In this document: one piece after another, positions 17,021 to 25,200 of the stretch
Layout: every line of letters begins with the position of its first letter
How positions within the stretch are numbered: position 1 is the stretch's first letter
Source: Gillisella terrae
GTDB lineage: Bacteria; Pseudomonadota; Alphaproteobacteria; Rhizobiales; Rhizobiaceae
DNA length: 64,000 nucleotides
Reading direction: 5' to 3'
Assembly (NCBI RefSeq): GCF_004801395.1
Contig: NZ_SSOA01000006.1
Coordinates: 154,965-218,964 of the forward strand
The notes under the pieces: model-generated
The model's database searches: none
Told to the model about the DNA's origin: nothing
What the model saw: the letters and a program-made list of their open reading frames with translations, nothing else
Program-made: the position numbers and the translations under genes

Positions 17021-18511
17021 TCACGCACCCCATCGAAAATTCGTCTCATCCATCGGCCAGGGCGCATCACTCTGCCGGGCAATGCGCCGCTCTGCCTGCC
17101 TGAGCGCCTCTTCCAGCGGCACAATCGCCTCCATATGGCCGCCAAGCGCGCGGTAATCCTCAAGCCGCATGGTAAATTCAATCGGGGCAACAATGGCGGG
17201 GGTTGGCACATAGCCAAAACTGTTCGATGGCATTTTGCTCACATCCGCCATCACCGTAATGCCGCCACCGGGCCACAGATAAGCAGGGGCTCCACCGCAG
17301 GTGACATTGGTCAGCGCTTGCCGCACCGAATTGGTCAACCGCACCGGATTGGTGGTCACCCCTGCCCGCAGGCTGCCGCCAGCACCGCCCATGAACAGCA
17401 CCGATACCATGGCCGGTTCACAGTTTTCGGCCACAATCGCCACAGTTTGGGCAACCGCATCAGGTAAAACATCCTGTTTGACCGGACAGAGCGCATCATC
17501 GAGCACATAATAGCCAAATTGCTCGCCGGTGGTGGACACCATCAGCAAACGCAGGCCCGGATAGGCAATTTTGGGGTCAAAATCGCCAAGAATGTCCAGC
17601 GGATCGGAAATATTGGTGCCGCCCCAGCCGATGCCCGGCTCTGCCACCTGAAAATAGCGCCCCGGCGTGGAGCGTCGGCCTTTGATCTTGATACCGGTGG
17701 GTGCAACATCCAGCAGCTTGCCCGCCTGATGCTCGGAAAGCACCCCGGTGATATGGTCATCCACCACCACGACTTCATCGACCATATCTTTCCATTGGCG
17801 CGCAAAAATGCCAATGGTGGCCGAGCCGCAGCCAACCCGCATGCGCTCTTCCAGTGTGCCATTGATGATGGGGGCGGCCCCGGCTTTCAGCAACAGCGTC
17901 GCGCCGCCATCCACCACCATTTCCAGCTGTTCGCCATTGCAAAGGCGCATCAGCGTATCGCAGGTCACACGGCCCTCTTTTTTCGAACCGCCCGTGAGAT
18001 GATGCACGCCGCCCAGCGAGAGCATTTGCGAACCATATTCGCCGGTGGTGACATGGCCCACGGCCTCGCCATCGACCCGCACCAGCGACGTCTCCGGCCC
18101 GATGAAACGATCCGTGTCGATTTTAACCTTGGCACCGCAATAGGAAAAAATGCCCTCGGTCACAACCGTGACCATATCCACGCCATTTTGCTTTTGCGAA
18201 ACAATGAAGGGGGCAGGCTTATAATCAGGATAGGTGGTGCCTGCACCAACCGCCGTAATAAAGGTTGATCCGGCGTGCACAAGATCGCCATCCCAATCAG
18301 CACTGTCGTCAGGCAGGAAGGGTACAATTTTGCCGCCCTCAGATGCGGTTTTCTCGATCACCGTAAAGGGATCAACCCGCACCAGCTCACCGCCCTGGTT
18401 GGCATAGCGATCACACGCACCAGATTTGCCATCGGCGATATAGCACATCACCGGACAGGCATCGCATCGGATTTTGCCGTTCACTGCATTGGCGACTGGC
18501 TGCGTAACCAT
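17021..18511 (-). CDS. 6-hydroxynicotinate reductase-like iron-sulfur protein
   Basis: A 496-residue protein resembling the sequences annotated as 6-hydroxynicotinate reductase, the enzyme that reduces the pyridone ring in Eubacterium barkeri nicotinate fermentation. Near the N terminus Cys16, Cys19, Cys23 and Cys33 (CDACPVMC then GAC) form a CxxCx3Cx9C cluster-binding motif. Later motifs include 'VVTEGIFSYCGAKVKIDTDR', 'GCGSATIGIFARQW' and 'FMGGAGGSLRAGVTTNPVRL'. The ATG at 18511 has CGGGAGCAGGGT upstream; the longer frame to 18604 would run through the putative operator. It is first in the operon and is divergent from a MarR gene. The function in an aerobic rhizobium is inferred only. Confidence 0.8.
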   Translation of the reverse strand: MVTQPVANAVNGKIRCDACPVMCYIADGKSGACDRYANQGGELVRVDPFTVIEKTASEGGKIVPFLPDDSADWDGDLVHAGSTFITAVGAGTTYPDYKPAPFIVSQKQNGVDMVTVVTEGIFSYCGAKVKIDTDRFIGPETSLVRVDGEAVGHVTTGEYGSQMLSLGGVHHLTGGSKKEGRVTCDTLMRLCNGEQLEMVVDGGATLLLKAGAAPIINGTLEERMRVGCGSATIGIFARQWKDMVDEVVVVDDHITGVLSEHQAGKLLDVAPTGIKIKGRRSTPGRYFQVAEPGIGWGGTNISDPLDILGDFDPKIAYPGLRLLMVSTTGEQFGYYVLDDALCPVKQDVLPDAVAQTVAIVAENCEPAMVSVLFMGGAGGSLRAGVTTNPVRLTNSVRQALTNVTCGGAPAYLWPGGGITVMADVSKMPSNSFGYVPTPAIVAPIEFTMRLEDYRALGGHMEAIVPLEEALRQAERRIARQSDAPWPMDETNFRWGA

Positions 18512-18581
18512 ACCCTGCTCCCGATTGTTGACGATATCGGATCGTCTGCCGTGTTCCCGTTCATCGTTTTCGATGATATTG

Positions 18582-18597
18582 TTTGTATACGAATGAC
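18582..18597. promoter_or_regulatory. Candidate MarR-type operator, site 1
   Basis: TTTGTATACGAATGAC, centred on the palindrome GTATAC, lies about 70 bp upstream of the reductase start in the intergenic region shared with the MarR gene. Fourteen of its 16 bases recur at 19253-19268, which argues for a regulator site rather than chance. Confidence 0.5.
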
Positions 18598-18656
18598 TAT
18601 CCACGCACGAAAAGGAATGTCAAGAGAGTGCCCATCGCATCACGCTGGCCATTTTA

Positions 18657-18684
18657 TTGACAATTCAAATGAGCGGGGTATGCG
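18657..18684 (+). promoter_or_regulatory. Candidate sigma-70-type promoter of the MarR gene
   Basis: TTGACA (18657-18662), a 16-base spacer, then TATGCG (18679-18684), ending 22 bases before the MarR start codon. This is a good -35 match and a moderate -10. Confidence 0.45.
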
Positions 18685-18706
18685 ATAGCAGGCACAGGGG
18701 GAACCT

Positions 18707-19186
18707 ATGTCCAACACAGACCGCAGCACGCCACAAGATCCACACTTGAGTCCTGCATCGAAGACAGATCGGGTCGGCGATTACCGTGTGGACCAGCAGA
18801 TCGGCTTTTATCTTCGCCAGGCCAACCAGCGCCATGTGGCCTTATTTGGCGAGCGCATGGGCGAACGTTTGACCACCACGCAATGGGCGGCACTCACCAA
18901 GCTGAGGGAAATCGGCCCCACCTCGCAAAACCAGCTCGGTCGCGATACGGCCATGGATGTGGCAACCATCAAAGGTGTGGTGGATCGACTGGTGGCGCGT
19001 GGCTACGTCTGCTCAAGCCCCGACCCCAATGATGGACGCCGCCTGCTGCTTAGCGTCACCAAGGATGGCAATGAAGCCATTCAACGCAATATTGCCAACG
19101 CATTGGCTGTTTCCGACGCAACGCTGGCACCGCTGACCTCGGGTGAGCAAATGATGCTGGTCGAGCTTTTGAAAAAGATCTGTTAA
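18707..19186 (+). CDS. MarR family transcriptional regulator, copy 1
   Basis: A 159-residue winged-helix regulator. 'TTTQWAALTKLREIGPTSQN', 'DVATIKGVVDRLVARGYVCS' and 'PDPNDGRRLLLSVTKDGNEA' are the recognition helix and wing of the MarR fold. GGGGGAACCT precedes the ATG. It is divergent from the reductase/hydantoinase operon and convergent with a second MarR gene of equal length. MarR proteins of catabolic loci usually release DNA on binding an aromatic or related substrate; here a pyridine-like or cyclic-amide ligand would fit. Confidence 0.9.
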   Translation: MSNTDRSTPQDPHLSPASKTDRVGDYRVDQQIGFYLRQANQRHVALFGERMGERLTTTQWAALTKLREIGPTSQNQLGRDTAMDVATIKGVVDRLVARGYVCSSPDPNDGRRLLLSVTKDGNEAIQRNIANALAVSDATLAPLTSGEQMMLVELLKKIC

Positions 19187-19241
19187 GGCAGGCGTTATCT
19201 CGCGCGTCATGTCTGGCATGGTTGGACACCATGCTCTCTCT

Positions 19242-19268
19242 TGCAAATGTCATTTGCATGCGAATGAC
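19242..19268. promoter_or_regulatory. Overlapping palindromes between convergent marR genes (operator-like site 2)
   Basis: Two palindromes overlap. TGCAAATG-T-CATTTGCA (19242-19258) is perfect. GTCATTTGCATGCGAATGAC (19249-19268) matches in nine of ten base pairs. The second shares 14 of 16 bases with the site at 18582. It sits between the stop codons of two MarR genes; no U-run supports a terminator role. Confidence 0.5.
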
Positions 19269-19270
19269 GA

Positions 19271-19750
19271 TTATCGATTGTGTTGATCGTCTTCCCATGC
19301 GCTTTCGCCGGTGTTTCCCTCGTTCGGCTCTTCCAGCAATCGCTTGAGTAGATAAATCAAGGCGACCCGTTCGGCCGCATTGAGCGATCCCATGGTCAGT
19401 TCGGAAATCATTTGCGCACTGGGCACCATATTGTCGAGCAGGGCGTCAGCCTCGGGTGTCAAGGCCATGATCACCTTGCGGCCATCCTGCTCATCGCGTG
19501 ACAGCGAAATCAAGCCCCGTGCGGTCAGGCGCTCGATAATGCCGCGAATGGTGCCTTGATCAATGGCTGTTGCCCGCACCAGTTCGCTTTGCGAGCTGGG
19601 CCCCTTGTCGCGCAACACGCACAGCGTCATAAACTGGACCGAGGTTATGCTCGGATCAAAGGCGTGGTCTTGGAAAATCGCCAGATGACGCTGGTAAACC
19701 CGCCGCAAAAGATGGCCAACCTGTTCCGTCACATTATACGCTGTGCTCAT
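19271..19750 (-). CDS. MarR family transcriptional regulator, copy 2
   Basis: A 159-residue MarR protein. 'SVQFMTLCVLRDKGPSSQSE', 'DQGTIRGIIERLTARGLISL' and 'DEQDGRKVIMALTPEADALL' form the winged helix. The ATG at 19750 is preceded by GGAGG; the frame runs on upstream without a good ribosome site. It is convergent with the first MarR gene and divergent from the branched-chain-type ABC operon at 20089, which it may control. A short inverted repeat lies 46-60 bp upstream of its start. Confidence 0.9.
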   Translation of the reverse strand: MSTAYNVTEQVGHLLRRVYQRHLAIFQDHAFDPSITSVQFMTLCVLRDKGPSSQSELVRATAIDQGTIRGIIERLTARGLISLSRDEQDGRKVIMALTPEADALLDNMVPSAQMISELTMGSLNAAERVALIYLLKRLLEEPNEGNTGESAWEDDQHNR

Positions 19751-20088
19751 GCATTTGGCCTCCGTGAGAATAAATCGGCGTATAAATAGAGTACACACCC
19801 TAAATGGGTGAATGTCGGCGATAAAAAACTGAACCCTATCATCATCGACCCAAAAAATGAGCAAAAAAATATCTTGCTTTTAAAGTGGGCACACTTGAAG
19901 ATGCCCTTCGGAGCCGCGCAAAAATAAAATAAGCGCCGGACCGCATTATAAAAATAAGGCTGCTATAAGGTCTAGAGTGGTCAGGAAAGAGAAACCATCG
20001 TTTTTCCTGAAGACAACTCATACCAGGAACCGTGGGCCTGTTTGGTTCTCGCTGAACCCGACAGCTCTAAGCCAGAGAGAGAACAGTG
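19751..20088. other. Divergent intergenic region, marR copy 2 / ABC binding protein
   Basis: About 340 bp without a credible gene. It contains the inverted repeat at 19796-19810 and an AT-rich stretch (19860-19970) in which promoters of both flanking genes must lie. No confident -35/-10 pair, riboswitch or further operator could be picked out by eye. Confidence 0.5.
19796..19810. promoter_or_regulatory. Short inverted repeat upstream of marR copy 2
   Basis: CACCC-TAAAT-GGGTG lies about 46 bp before the start of the second MarR gene, where an autoregulatory operator would be expected. The arms are only five bases, so support is weak. Confidence 0.3.
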
Positions 20089-21276
20089 ATGAAGCGCATT
20101 TTGGCCGTCATGGGAACGGCTCTGAGCCTTTGCGCCGGAGCAAATGCATCTGCTGCCGATATTAAAATTGGCGAAATCAATAGCTATTCTGGACTTCCTG
20201 CCTTTACCGAGCCCTATAAAAAGGGTTGGGAAATGGCCGTTGATGAAATCAATGCCGCAGGCGGTATCCATGGCAACAAGCTTGTGGTGATCTCCAAGGA
20301 TGATGGCGGCAAGCCGGGCGATGCCATCACCGCCGCCAATGAACTGGTGTCCAAAGACGGCGTTGTGATGATTTCCGGATCATTCTTCTCCAACATCGGC
20401 TTGGCGGTTTCGTCTTTTGCCCAGCAAAAGAAGATTTTCTATCTGGCGGGCGAGCCGCTGACCGACGCAATGACCTGGTCTAAGGGCAATGATTACACCT
20501 TCCGCCTGCGTCCATCCAATTATGTACAGGCGGCCATGCTGGCAACGGAAGCCGCAAAGCTGCCGGCCAAGCGCTGGGCCACCATTGCCCCCAATTACGA
20601 ATATGGTCAAAGTGCTGTCGCAGTTTTCAAAGAGCTGTTGAAGAAAGCCCGGCCTGATGTGGAATTCGTGGCAGAGCAATGGCCGCCACAGGGCAAGATT
20701 GACGCCGGATCGGTGGCGCAAGCCATTGAAGCCGCAAAGCCAGAGGCCATTTTGAATGTTACCTTTGGTGCCGATCTGGTCAAACTGGTGCGCGAGGGTA
20801 CAACGCGCGGCTTGTTCAAGGATCGCTCGGTTGTTTCGTTTCTGACCGGCGAGCCGGAATATCTTGACCCGCTGAAAGGCGACACTCCAACCGGCTGGAT
20901 TGTTACCGGCTATCCGTGGGACAAGGTGACAATTGCCGAGCACAAGGCATTTCTGGACGCCTATCAGAAGCGCTATAATGATTACCCGCGTCTCGGCTCG
21001 GTGGTGGGTTACACGCTGATCAAATCAGCCGCAGCCATCCTCAATAAGGCTAAATCCACAGACACGGACGCGCTGATTGCCGCCGCCAAGGGCATTTCAG
21101 TGGATAGCCCCTTTGGCCCCATCACTTACCGTGCTGCCGATCATCAATCAACGCTTGGCGCCTTTGTTGGCAAAACCGCGCTGGTGGACGGCAAAGGCAC
21201 CATGGTGGATTTCAAATATGAAAGCGGTGCCGATTTTCTGCCCAGTGAAGCGGACGCTGCAAAGATGCGCCCCTGA
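20089..21276 (+). CDS. Branched-chain-type ABC transporter substrate-binding protein
   Basis: A 395-residue periplasmic binding protein of the LivK/Peripla_BP_6 family. Residues 1-24 are a signal peptide (MKRILAVMGTALSLCAGANA). 'IKIGEINSYSGLPAFTEPYK', 'AVDEINAAGGIHGNKLVVIS' and 'TAANELVSKDGVVMISGSFF' are typical. The family takes amino acids but also amides, urea and aromatic acids, so the ligand may be the compound degraded by the neighbouring reductase/hydantoinase operon. The ATG at 20089 follows AGAGAGAGAAC; a GTG one codon earlier is less likely. A stem-loop follows the stop. Confidence 0.9.
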   Translation: MKRILAVMGTALSLCAGANASAADIKIGEINSYSGLPAFTEPYKKGWEMAVDEINAAGGIHGNKLVVISKDDGGKPGDAITAANELVSKDGVVMISGSFFSNIGLAVSSFAQQKKIFYLAGEPLTDAMTWSKGNDYTFRLRPSNYVQAAMLATEAAKLPAKRWATIAPNYEYGQSAVAVFKELLKKARPDVEFVAEQWPPQGKIDAGSVAQAIEAAKPEAILNVTFGADLVKLVREGTTRGLFKDRSVVSFLTGEPEYLDPLKGDTPTGWIVTGYPWDKVTIAEHKAFLDAYQKRYNDYPRLGSVVGYTLIKSAAAILNKAKSTDTDALIAAAKGISVDSPFGPITYRAADHQSTLGAFVGKTALVDGKGTMVDFKYESGADFLPSEADAAKMRP

Positions 21277-21285
21277 TTTTTGGTT

Positions 21286-21315
21286 GTCGCGCTGTTGATG
21301 TCATTCGGGCGCGAC
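21286..21315 (+). promoter_or_regulatory. Intercistronic stem-loop after the binding-protein gene
   Basis: GTCGCGC (21286-21292) pairs with GCGCGAC (21309-21315) around a 16-base loop, between the binding-protein and permease genes. It probably stabilises the upstream mRNA. Confidence 0.45.
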
Positions 21316-21418
21316 ACGCCAATCAATTTGCTCCTTTGCCGCAAAACGTGAGATCATGTCGTTTGCGGCGAGGCAGCCATTATCTTTCGCGCCAACGTAT
21401 CCGGGGAAGGAACCTCTC

Positions 21419-23302
21419 TTGGATCTCTATTTCGCACAATTCCTGACCGGACTTGCGAATGCCGCATCGCTGTTTCTGGTTGCCAGCGGCCTATCGCTGA
21501 TTTTTGGCGTGACCCGCATTGTCAATTTTGCCCATGCCGCTTTCTACATGCTCGGGGCCTATCTGGCTTATAGCCTGACAACCCGCTGGGAAAGCGCGCT
21601 TGGCTTTTGGGCAGCGCTGTTGGTTGCCGCTGCTATTGTGGCCGCAGTTGGAACGGTGATCGAGATTCTGCTGCTCCGGCGCATCTATCATGCACCGGAA
21701 TTGTTGCAGCTTTTGGCAACCTTTGGTGTGACGCTGATCATCGAAGATCTGGTTCGGCTGATCTGGGGGCCGGAAGATCTGGTGGGGCCACGGGCTCCCG
21801 GCCTTGAAGGCGCATTCACCATATTTGGGCATCAGCTACCGATTTATGATTTTGTGCTGATCGGTCTGGGGCCTGCCGTACTGGCCGGTTTGTGGCTACT
21901 GCTCAATCGTACCCGCTGGGGCACACTGGTGCGCGCCGCAACCCAGGACCGAGATATGGTCAATGCCTTGGGCGTTAATCAAAAATGGCTGTTTACCAGT
22001 GTTTTTGCGCTGGGTGTTTTTCTGGCCGCCTTTGGCGGCGGCCTGCAAATCCCGCGCGATGCGGTCAGCCACTTTATGGATCTCTCGGTGATCACGGAGG
22101 TTTTCGTGGTTGTCGTGATTGGCGGGCTTGGCAGCATCCCCGGCGCGTTTTTGGCAGCCGTGATTGTGTCTGAGCTGAACGCCTTTGGCATTCTGGTGTT
22201 GCCGGGTATTTCGCTGGTGTTGATTTTCATTGTCATGGCGGTGGTGCTGGTGGTGCGCCCCTTCGGCCTGCTGGGCAAGCCCATGCCCAAATCGCGCACC
22301 AATCTGGTGACATCCGCAGTCTGGAAGCCGCTTGGTAATGCTGCGCGGCTTGCCGCTTTGGTGTTTGCGATTGCCATGGTGTTTTTGCCTTGGGTGTTGG
22401 GCAGCTATGGCATTGGCGTGGCTGCCGAAGTGATGATTGCCGTGACCTTTGCCATCAGCTTGCAATTTTTGATGTCGGTGGGTGGGCTGGATTCCTTTGG
22501 TCACGCCGCAGGCTTGGGGCTTGGTGCCTATGGCGCTGCCCTGTCGGTCCAGTATTTTGCCTTGCCGATGGAATTGGCATTGATCGCTGGACCAATTCTT
22601 GCCGTTTTGGTCTCAGCCATCGCAGGTTGGTTTTGTGTTCGGCTTTCCAATATCTATTTCGCCATGCTGACATTGGCATTTGCGCAGATTGTCTGGTCCA
22701 TTGCCTTCCAATGGGTGGAGGTGACCGGCGGCGACAATGGCATTATCGGCGTGTGGCCATCCGCCTGGGCCAGCAGCGCGCAAGCCTTTTATTGGCTGAC
22801 GCTGGCAGCCGCCGTGATCACTATTGTCGTCTTTCGCCACCTCACCTTTTCGCCCTTTGGCTATGCGTTGCGGGCGCTGAAAGATTCCCCCATGCGGTCG
22901 GCATCCGTGGGTCTTTCGCAGCAAAAAGTGCAGCATCTGGCCTTCACCATCAGCGCCTTCTTTGCCGGATTGGCCGGTGCTCTACTCGCCTTTCAAAAGG
23001 GCAGCGTTTTTCCCGACAGTCTTGGCATTTCCACCTCAATTGACGCCTTGGTCATGGTGCTGCTGGGCGGTTTTGGAACGGTGTCGGGCAGCGTTGTCGG
23101 CGCGGTGGTGTACAAAACCGCATCCATCTGGCTGATGAGCAACACAGATTATCCGCGTCTGATCCTCGGCGCGCTGATTATCACGCTGGTCATTGTTTTC
23201 CCCGAGGGCATTGTCGGCACAGGCGCACGCCTGATCCGCTGGTGGCAAGCGAGAATGGCCATGGACAGGAGCGTTCTTCAGCCCAAAGGAGAGGTCGCAT
23301 GA
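21419..23302 (+). CDS. Fused LivH-LivM branched-chain-type ABC permease
   Basis: A 627-residue protein that joins the two permeases normally encoded separately. Residues 1-290 are LivH-like ('GLSLIFGVTRIVNFAHAAFY', 'GLGSIPGAFLAAVIV'). After a linker, LivM-like sequence follows ('SVGGLDSFGHAAGLGLGAYG', 'ALRALKDSPMRSASVGLSQQ', 'GFGTVSGSVVGAVVY'). Start: an in-frame ATG at 21356 has no clear ribosome site, whereas the TTG at 21419 has GGGGAAGG eight bases upstream and is preferred. It overlaps the ATPase gene by four bases. With two ATPases it forms the import complex for the preceding binding protein. Confidence 0.88.
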   Translation: MDLYFAQFLTGLANAASLFLVASGLSLIFGVTRIVNFAHAAFYMLGAYLAYSLTTRWESALGFWAALLVAAAIVAAVGTVIEILLLRRIYHAPELLQLLATFGVTLIIEDLVRLIWGPEDLVGPRAPGLEGAFTIFGHQLPIYDFVLIGLGPAVLAGLWLLLNRTRWGTLVRAATQDRDMVNALGVNQKWLFTSVFALGVFLAAFGGGLQIPRDAVSHFMDLSVITEVFVVVVIGGLGSIPGAFLAAVIVSELNAFGILVLPGISLVLIFIVMAVVLVVRPFGLLGKPMPKSRTNLVTSAVWKPLGNAARLAALVFAIAMVFLPWVLGSYGIGVAAEVMIAVTFAISLQFLMSVGGLDSFGHAAGLGLGAYGAALSVQYFALPMELALIAGPILAVLVSAIAGWFCVRLSNIYFAMLTLAFAQIVWSIAFQWVEVTGGDNGIIGVWPSAWASSAQAFYWLTLAAAVITIVVFRHLTFSPFGYALRALKDSPMRSASVGLSQQKVQHLAFTISAFFAGLAGALLAFQKGSVFPDSLGISTSIDALVMVLLGGFGTVSGSVVGAVVYKTASIWLMSNTDYPRLILGALIITLVIVFPEGIVGTGARLIRWWQARMAMDRSVLQPKGEVA

Positions 23303-24087
23303 GCAGGCTAGCCCCCCTTCTTTCTGTCGAAGACTTGAGCAAAAACTATCAAGGTGTTCATGCCGTGCGCAGCGTATCATTTCAGGTTCAGCGCGGCGAA
23401 TTGCTGGCCATGATTGGTCCCAATGGAGCGGGAAAAAGCAGCTGTTTCAATATGATGAATGGTCAGATCCGCCCCAGTTCCGGGCGCGTGATGATCGAGG
23501 GTGTCGATACGACGCGCTATTCTCCGCAGAAAATCTTTTGCCTTGGCGTTGGCCGCACATTTCAGATTGCCGAGACCTACCTTTCAATGACGGTGCTTGA
23601 AAATGTGCAAATGGTGCTGCAATCCTGTCATAAGGGTGCCTTGAGCCTCTCGGCCTTTTTCGGTCGGCTTGGGACGCTCTACCGCGACGATGCCATGGCG
23701 CTTTTGGCCTTGATCGGTCTTGATAACCAGGCTGATCGACTCTGTCGCGAACTGCCTTATGGTGATGTGAAGCGGTTGGAACTGGCCATTGCCCTGGCTG
23801 GCGAGCCAAAACTGCTGCTGATGGATGAGCCAGCCGCAGGCATGGCCGCCAAAGAGCGTGTGGCATTGATGGAGCTGACGGCAAAGGTTGTGCGTGAGCG
23901 ACAGATCGGCGTGCTGTTTACCGAGCATGATATGGACATTGTGTTTGAACATGCGACCCGTGTGATCGTGCTTAACCGCGGCGAAATTATTGCCACCGGC
24001 ACGCCCGATGCCGTGCGGGCCGATCCGCAGGTGCAAGCGGTCTATCTCGGCTCTGGAGCCTTGTATTCCCATGGAGAGGCGCATTGA
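23299..24087 (+). CDS. Branched-chain-type ABC transporter ATPase (LivG type)
   Basis: A 262-residue ATPase. Walker A is GPNGAGKSS; the signature region reads 'LPYGDVKRLELAIAL', the LivG variant of LSGGQ; Walker B is 'LLLMDEPAAGM'. 'LFTEHDMDIVFEHATRVIVL' holds the switch His. GGAGAGG precedes the ATG at 23299, which overlaps the permease stop. The longer frame back to 23242 lies inside the permease. Confidence 0.92.
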   Translation: MSRLAPLLSVEDLSKNYQGVHAVRSVSFQVQRGELLAMIGPNGAGKSSCFNMMNGQIRPSSGRVMIEGVDTTRYSPQKIFCLGVGRTFQIAETYLSMTVLENVQMVLQSCHKGALSLSAFFGRLGTLYRDDAMALLALIGLDNQADRLCRELPYGDVKRLELAIALAGEPKLLLMDEPAAGMAAKERVALMELTAKVVRERQIGVLFTEHDMDIVFEHATRVIVLNRGEIIATGTPDAVRADPQVQAVYLGSGALYSHGEAH

Positions 24088-24788
24088 TGCTCAGTATTTC
24101 CGGGTTAAACAGCTGGTACGGTCCGGCCCATATTCTCTTTGGCGTGGATCTTGAGGTAAGCGCTGGCGAAGTTGTTGCCCTGCTTGGCCGCAATGGCGCT
24201 GGCAAATCCACCACCTTTAAATCTATCATTGGTCTTTTGGCCCGCAGAACCGGCACAATCCGCTTTCAAAACGATGACATCACCGCCCTGCAACCCTTTG
24301 AAATTGCGCGCAAAGGGCTTGGCTATGTGCCGGAAGAGCGCCGGATTTTTACCGAACTCACCGTCGAGGAAAATCTGGAAGTGGGCCGCCAGCCAGCCCG
24401 TGGTCAAAATGCAATTTGGACGCCAGAGCGGATTTACGAGATTTTTCCCAACCTCGCTGAAATGCGCAAACGCCCCGGCGGTGCCATGAGCGGCGGTGAA
24501 CAGCAAATGCTGACCATTGCCCGCACCTTGATGGGCAATCCTTATCTGGTGCTGCTTGATGAGCCATCGGAAGGCATTTCACCAAAGATTGTCGAGCAAA
24601 TGGCGCAGGCCATCACCATCATGAAGCAATCCGGCATTTCCGTTCTTTTGTCTGAGCAGAACCTGCCGTTTGCCCGCCTGATCTCTGACCGTGCCTATGT
24701 GCTGGAAAACGGCACAGTGCAATTTTCAGGCACGATCAAGGAACTCACCGAGCGCGATGATATTCGCAAGGCCTATCTCGCTCTTTAG
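24087..24788 (+). CDS. Branched-chain-type ABC transporter ATPase (LivF type)
   Basis: A 233-residue second ATPase. Walker A is GRNGAGKST, the LivF motif 'GLGYVPEERRIFTELTVEEN' is present, the signature is 'MSGGEQQML' and Walker B 'LVLLDEPSEGI'. The ATG at 24087 shares a base with the LivG stop (TGATG). It ends the operon; a MITE-like repeat follows within 30 bp. Confidence 0.92.
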   Translation: MLSISGLNSWYGPAHILFGVDLEVSAGEVVALLGRNGAGKSTTFKSIIGLLARRTGTIRFQNDDITALQPFEIARKGLGYVPEERRIFTELTVEENLEVGRQPARGQNAIWTPERIYEIFPNLAEMRKRPGGAMSGGEQQMLTIARTLMGNPYLVLLDEPSEGISPKIVEQMAQAITIMKQSGISVLLSEQNLPFARLISDRAYVLENGTVQFSGTIKELTERDDIRKAYLAL

Positions 24789-24817
24789 AAAGGCTAACAG
24801 GGGCGTGCGCTATAATT

Positions 24818-25117
24818 AGAGTCTGTCAGGTTCAGATTGAACCATAGTACCCGACACAAAGGCCTTTATGTGCCGTTTACCCCCCTCTGGCTTGCCAGCC
24901 ATCTCCCCCACAAGGAGGGAGATCGGATAGGCGCTCCCGCTCGTTTTTAACAATGAACCTGTGATCTCCGACACATAGGACGTATGCTGTTGAGCAATAG
25001 GGTTGCTTTTTGTCGATCTCCCTCCTTGTGGGGGAGATGCCCGGCAGGGCAGAGGGGGGTGAGCTATACGGTAAAACCTATGCGTCGTGTACTGTGAGAT
25101 TGAACCAGACAGCCTCT
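24818..25117. mobile_element. MITE-like element with terminal and internal inverted repeats
   Basis: The ends AGAGTCTGTCAGGTTCA (24818-24834) and the complement of 25101-25117 match at 15 of 17 bases. Inside, a 45-base arm rich in CCCCCTCTG and CTCCCCCACAAGGAGGGAGA (24880-24924) pairs with its near-complement at 25014-25061 across about 90 bases. No ORF of note lies within it. It looks like a short non-autonomous repeat. Target-site duplication is unclear. It fills most of the 412-bp gap between livF-like and ABC-F genes. Confidence 0.6.
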
Positions 25118-25200
25118 AAGATTTTTTGTTTTCGTTTGTCTTTACGGGAAAACCGGATTCCACTTTTCCCTGACAAACTCTTGCGCACGCCCATGTAAGT

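Noticed and set aside
18512..18604. N-terminal extension of the reductase to 18604
   Set aside because: It would translate through the operator-like palindrome, and the internal ATG at 18511 has a far better ribosome site and a normal distance to the Cys motif.
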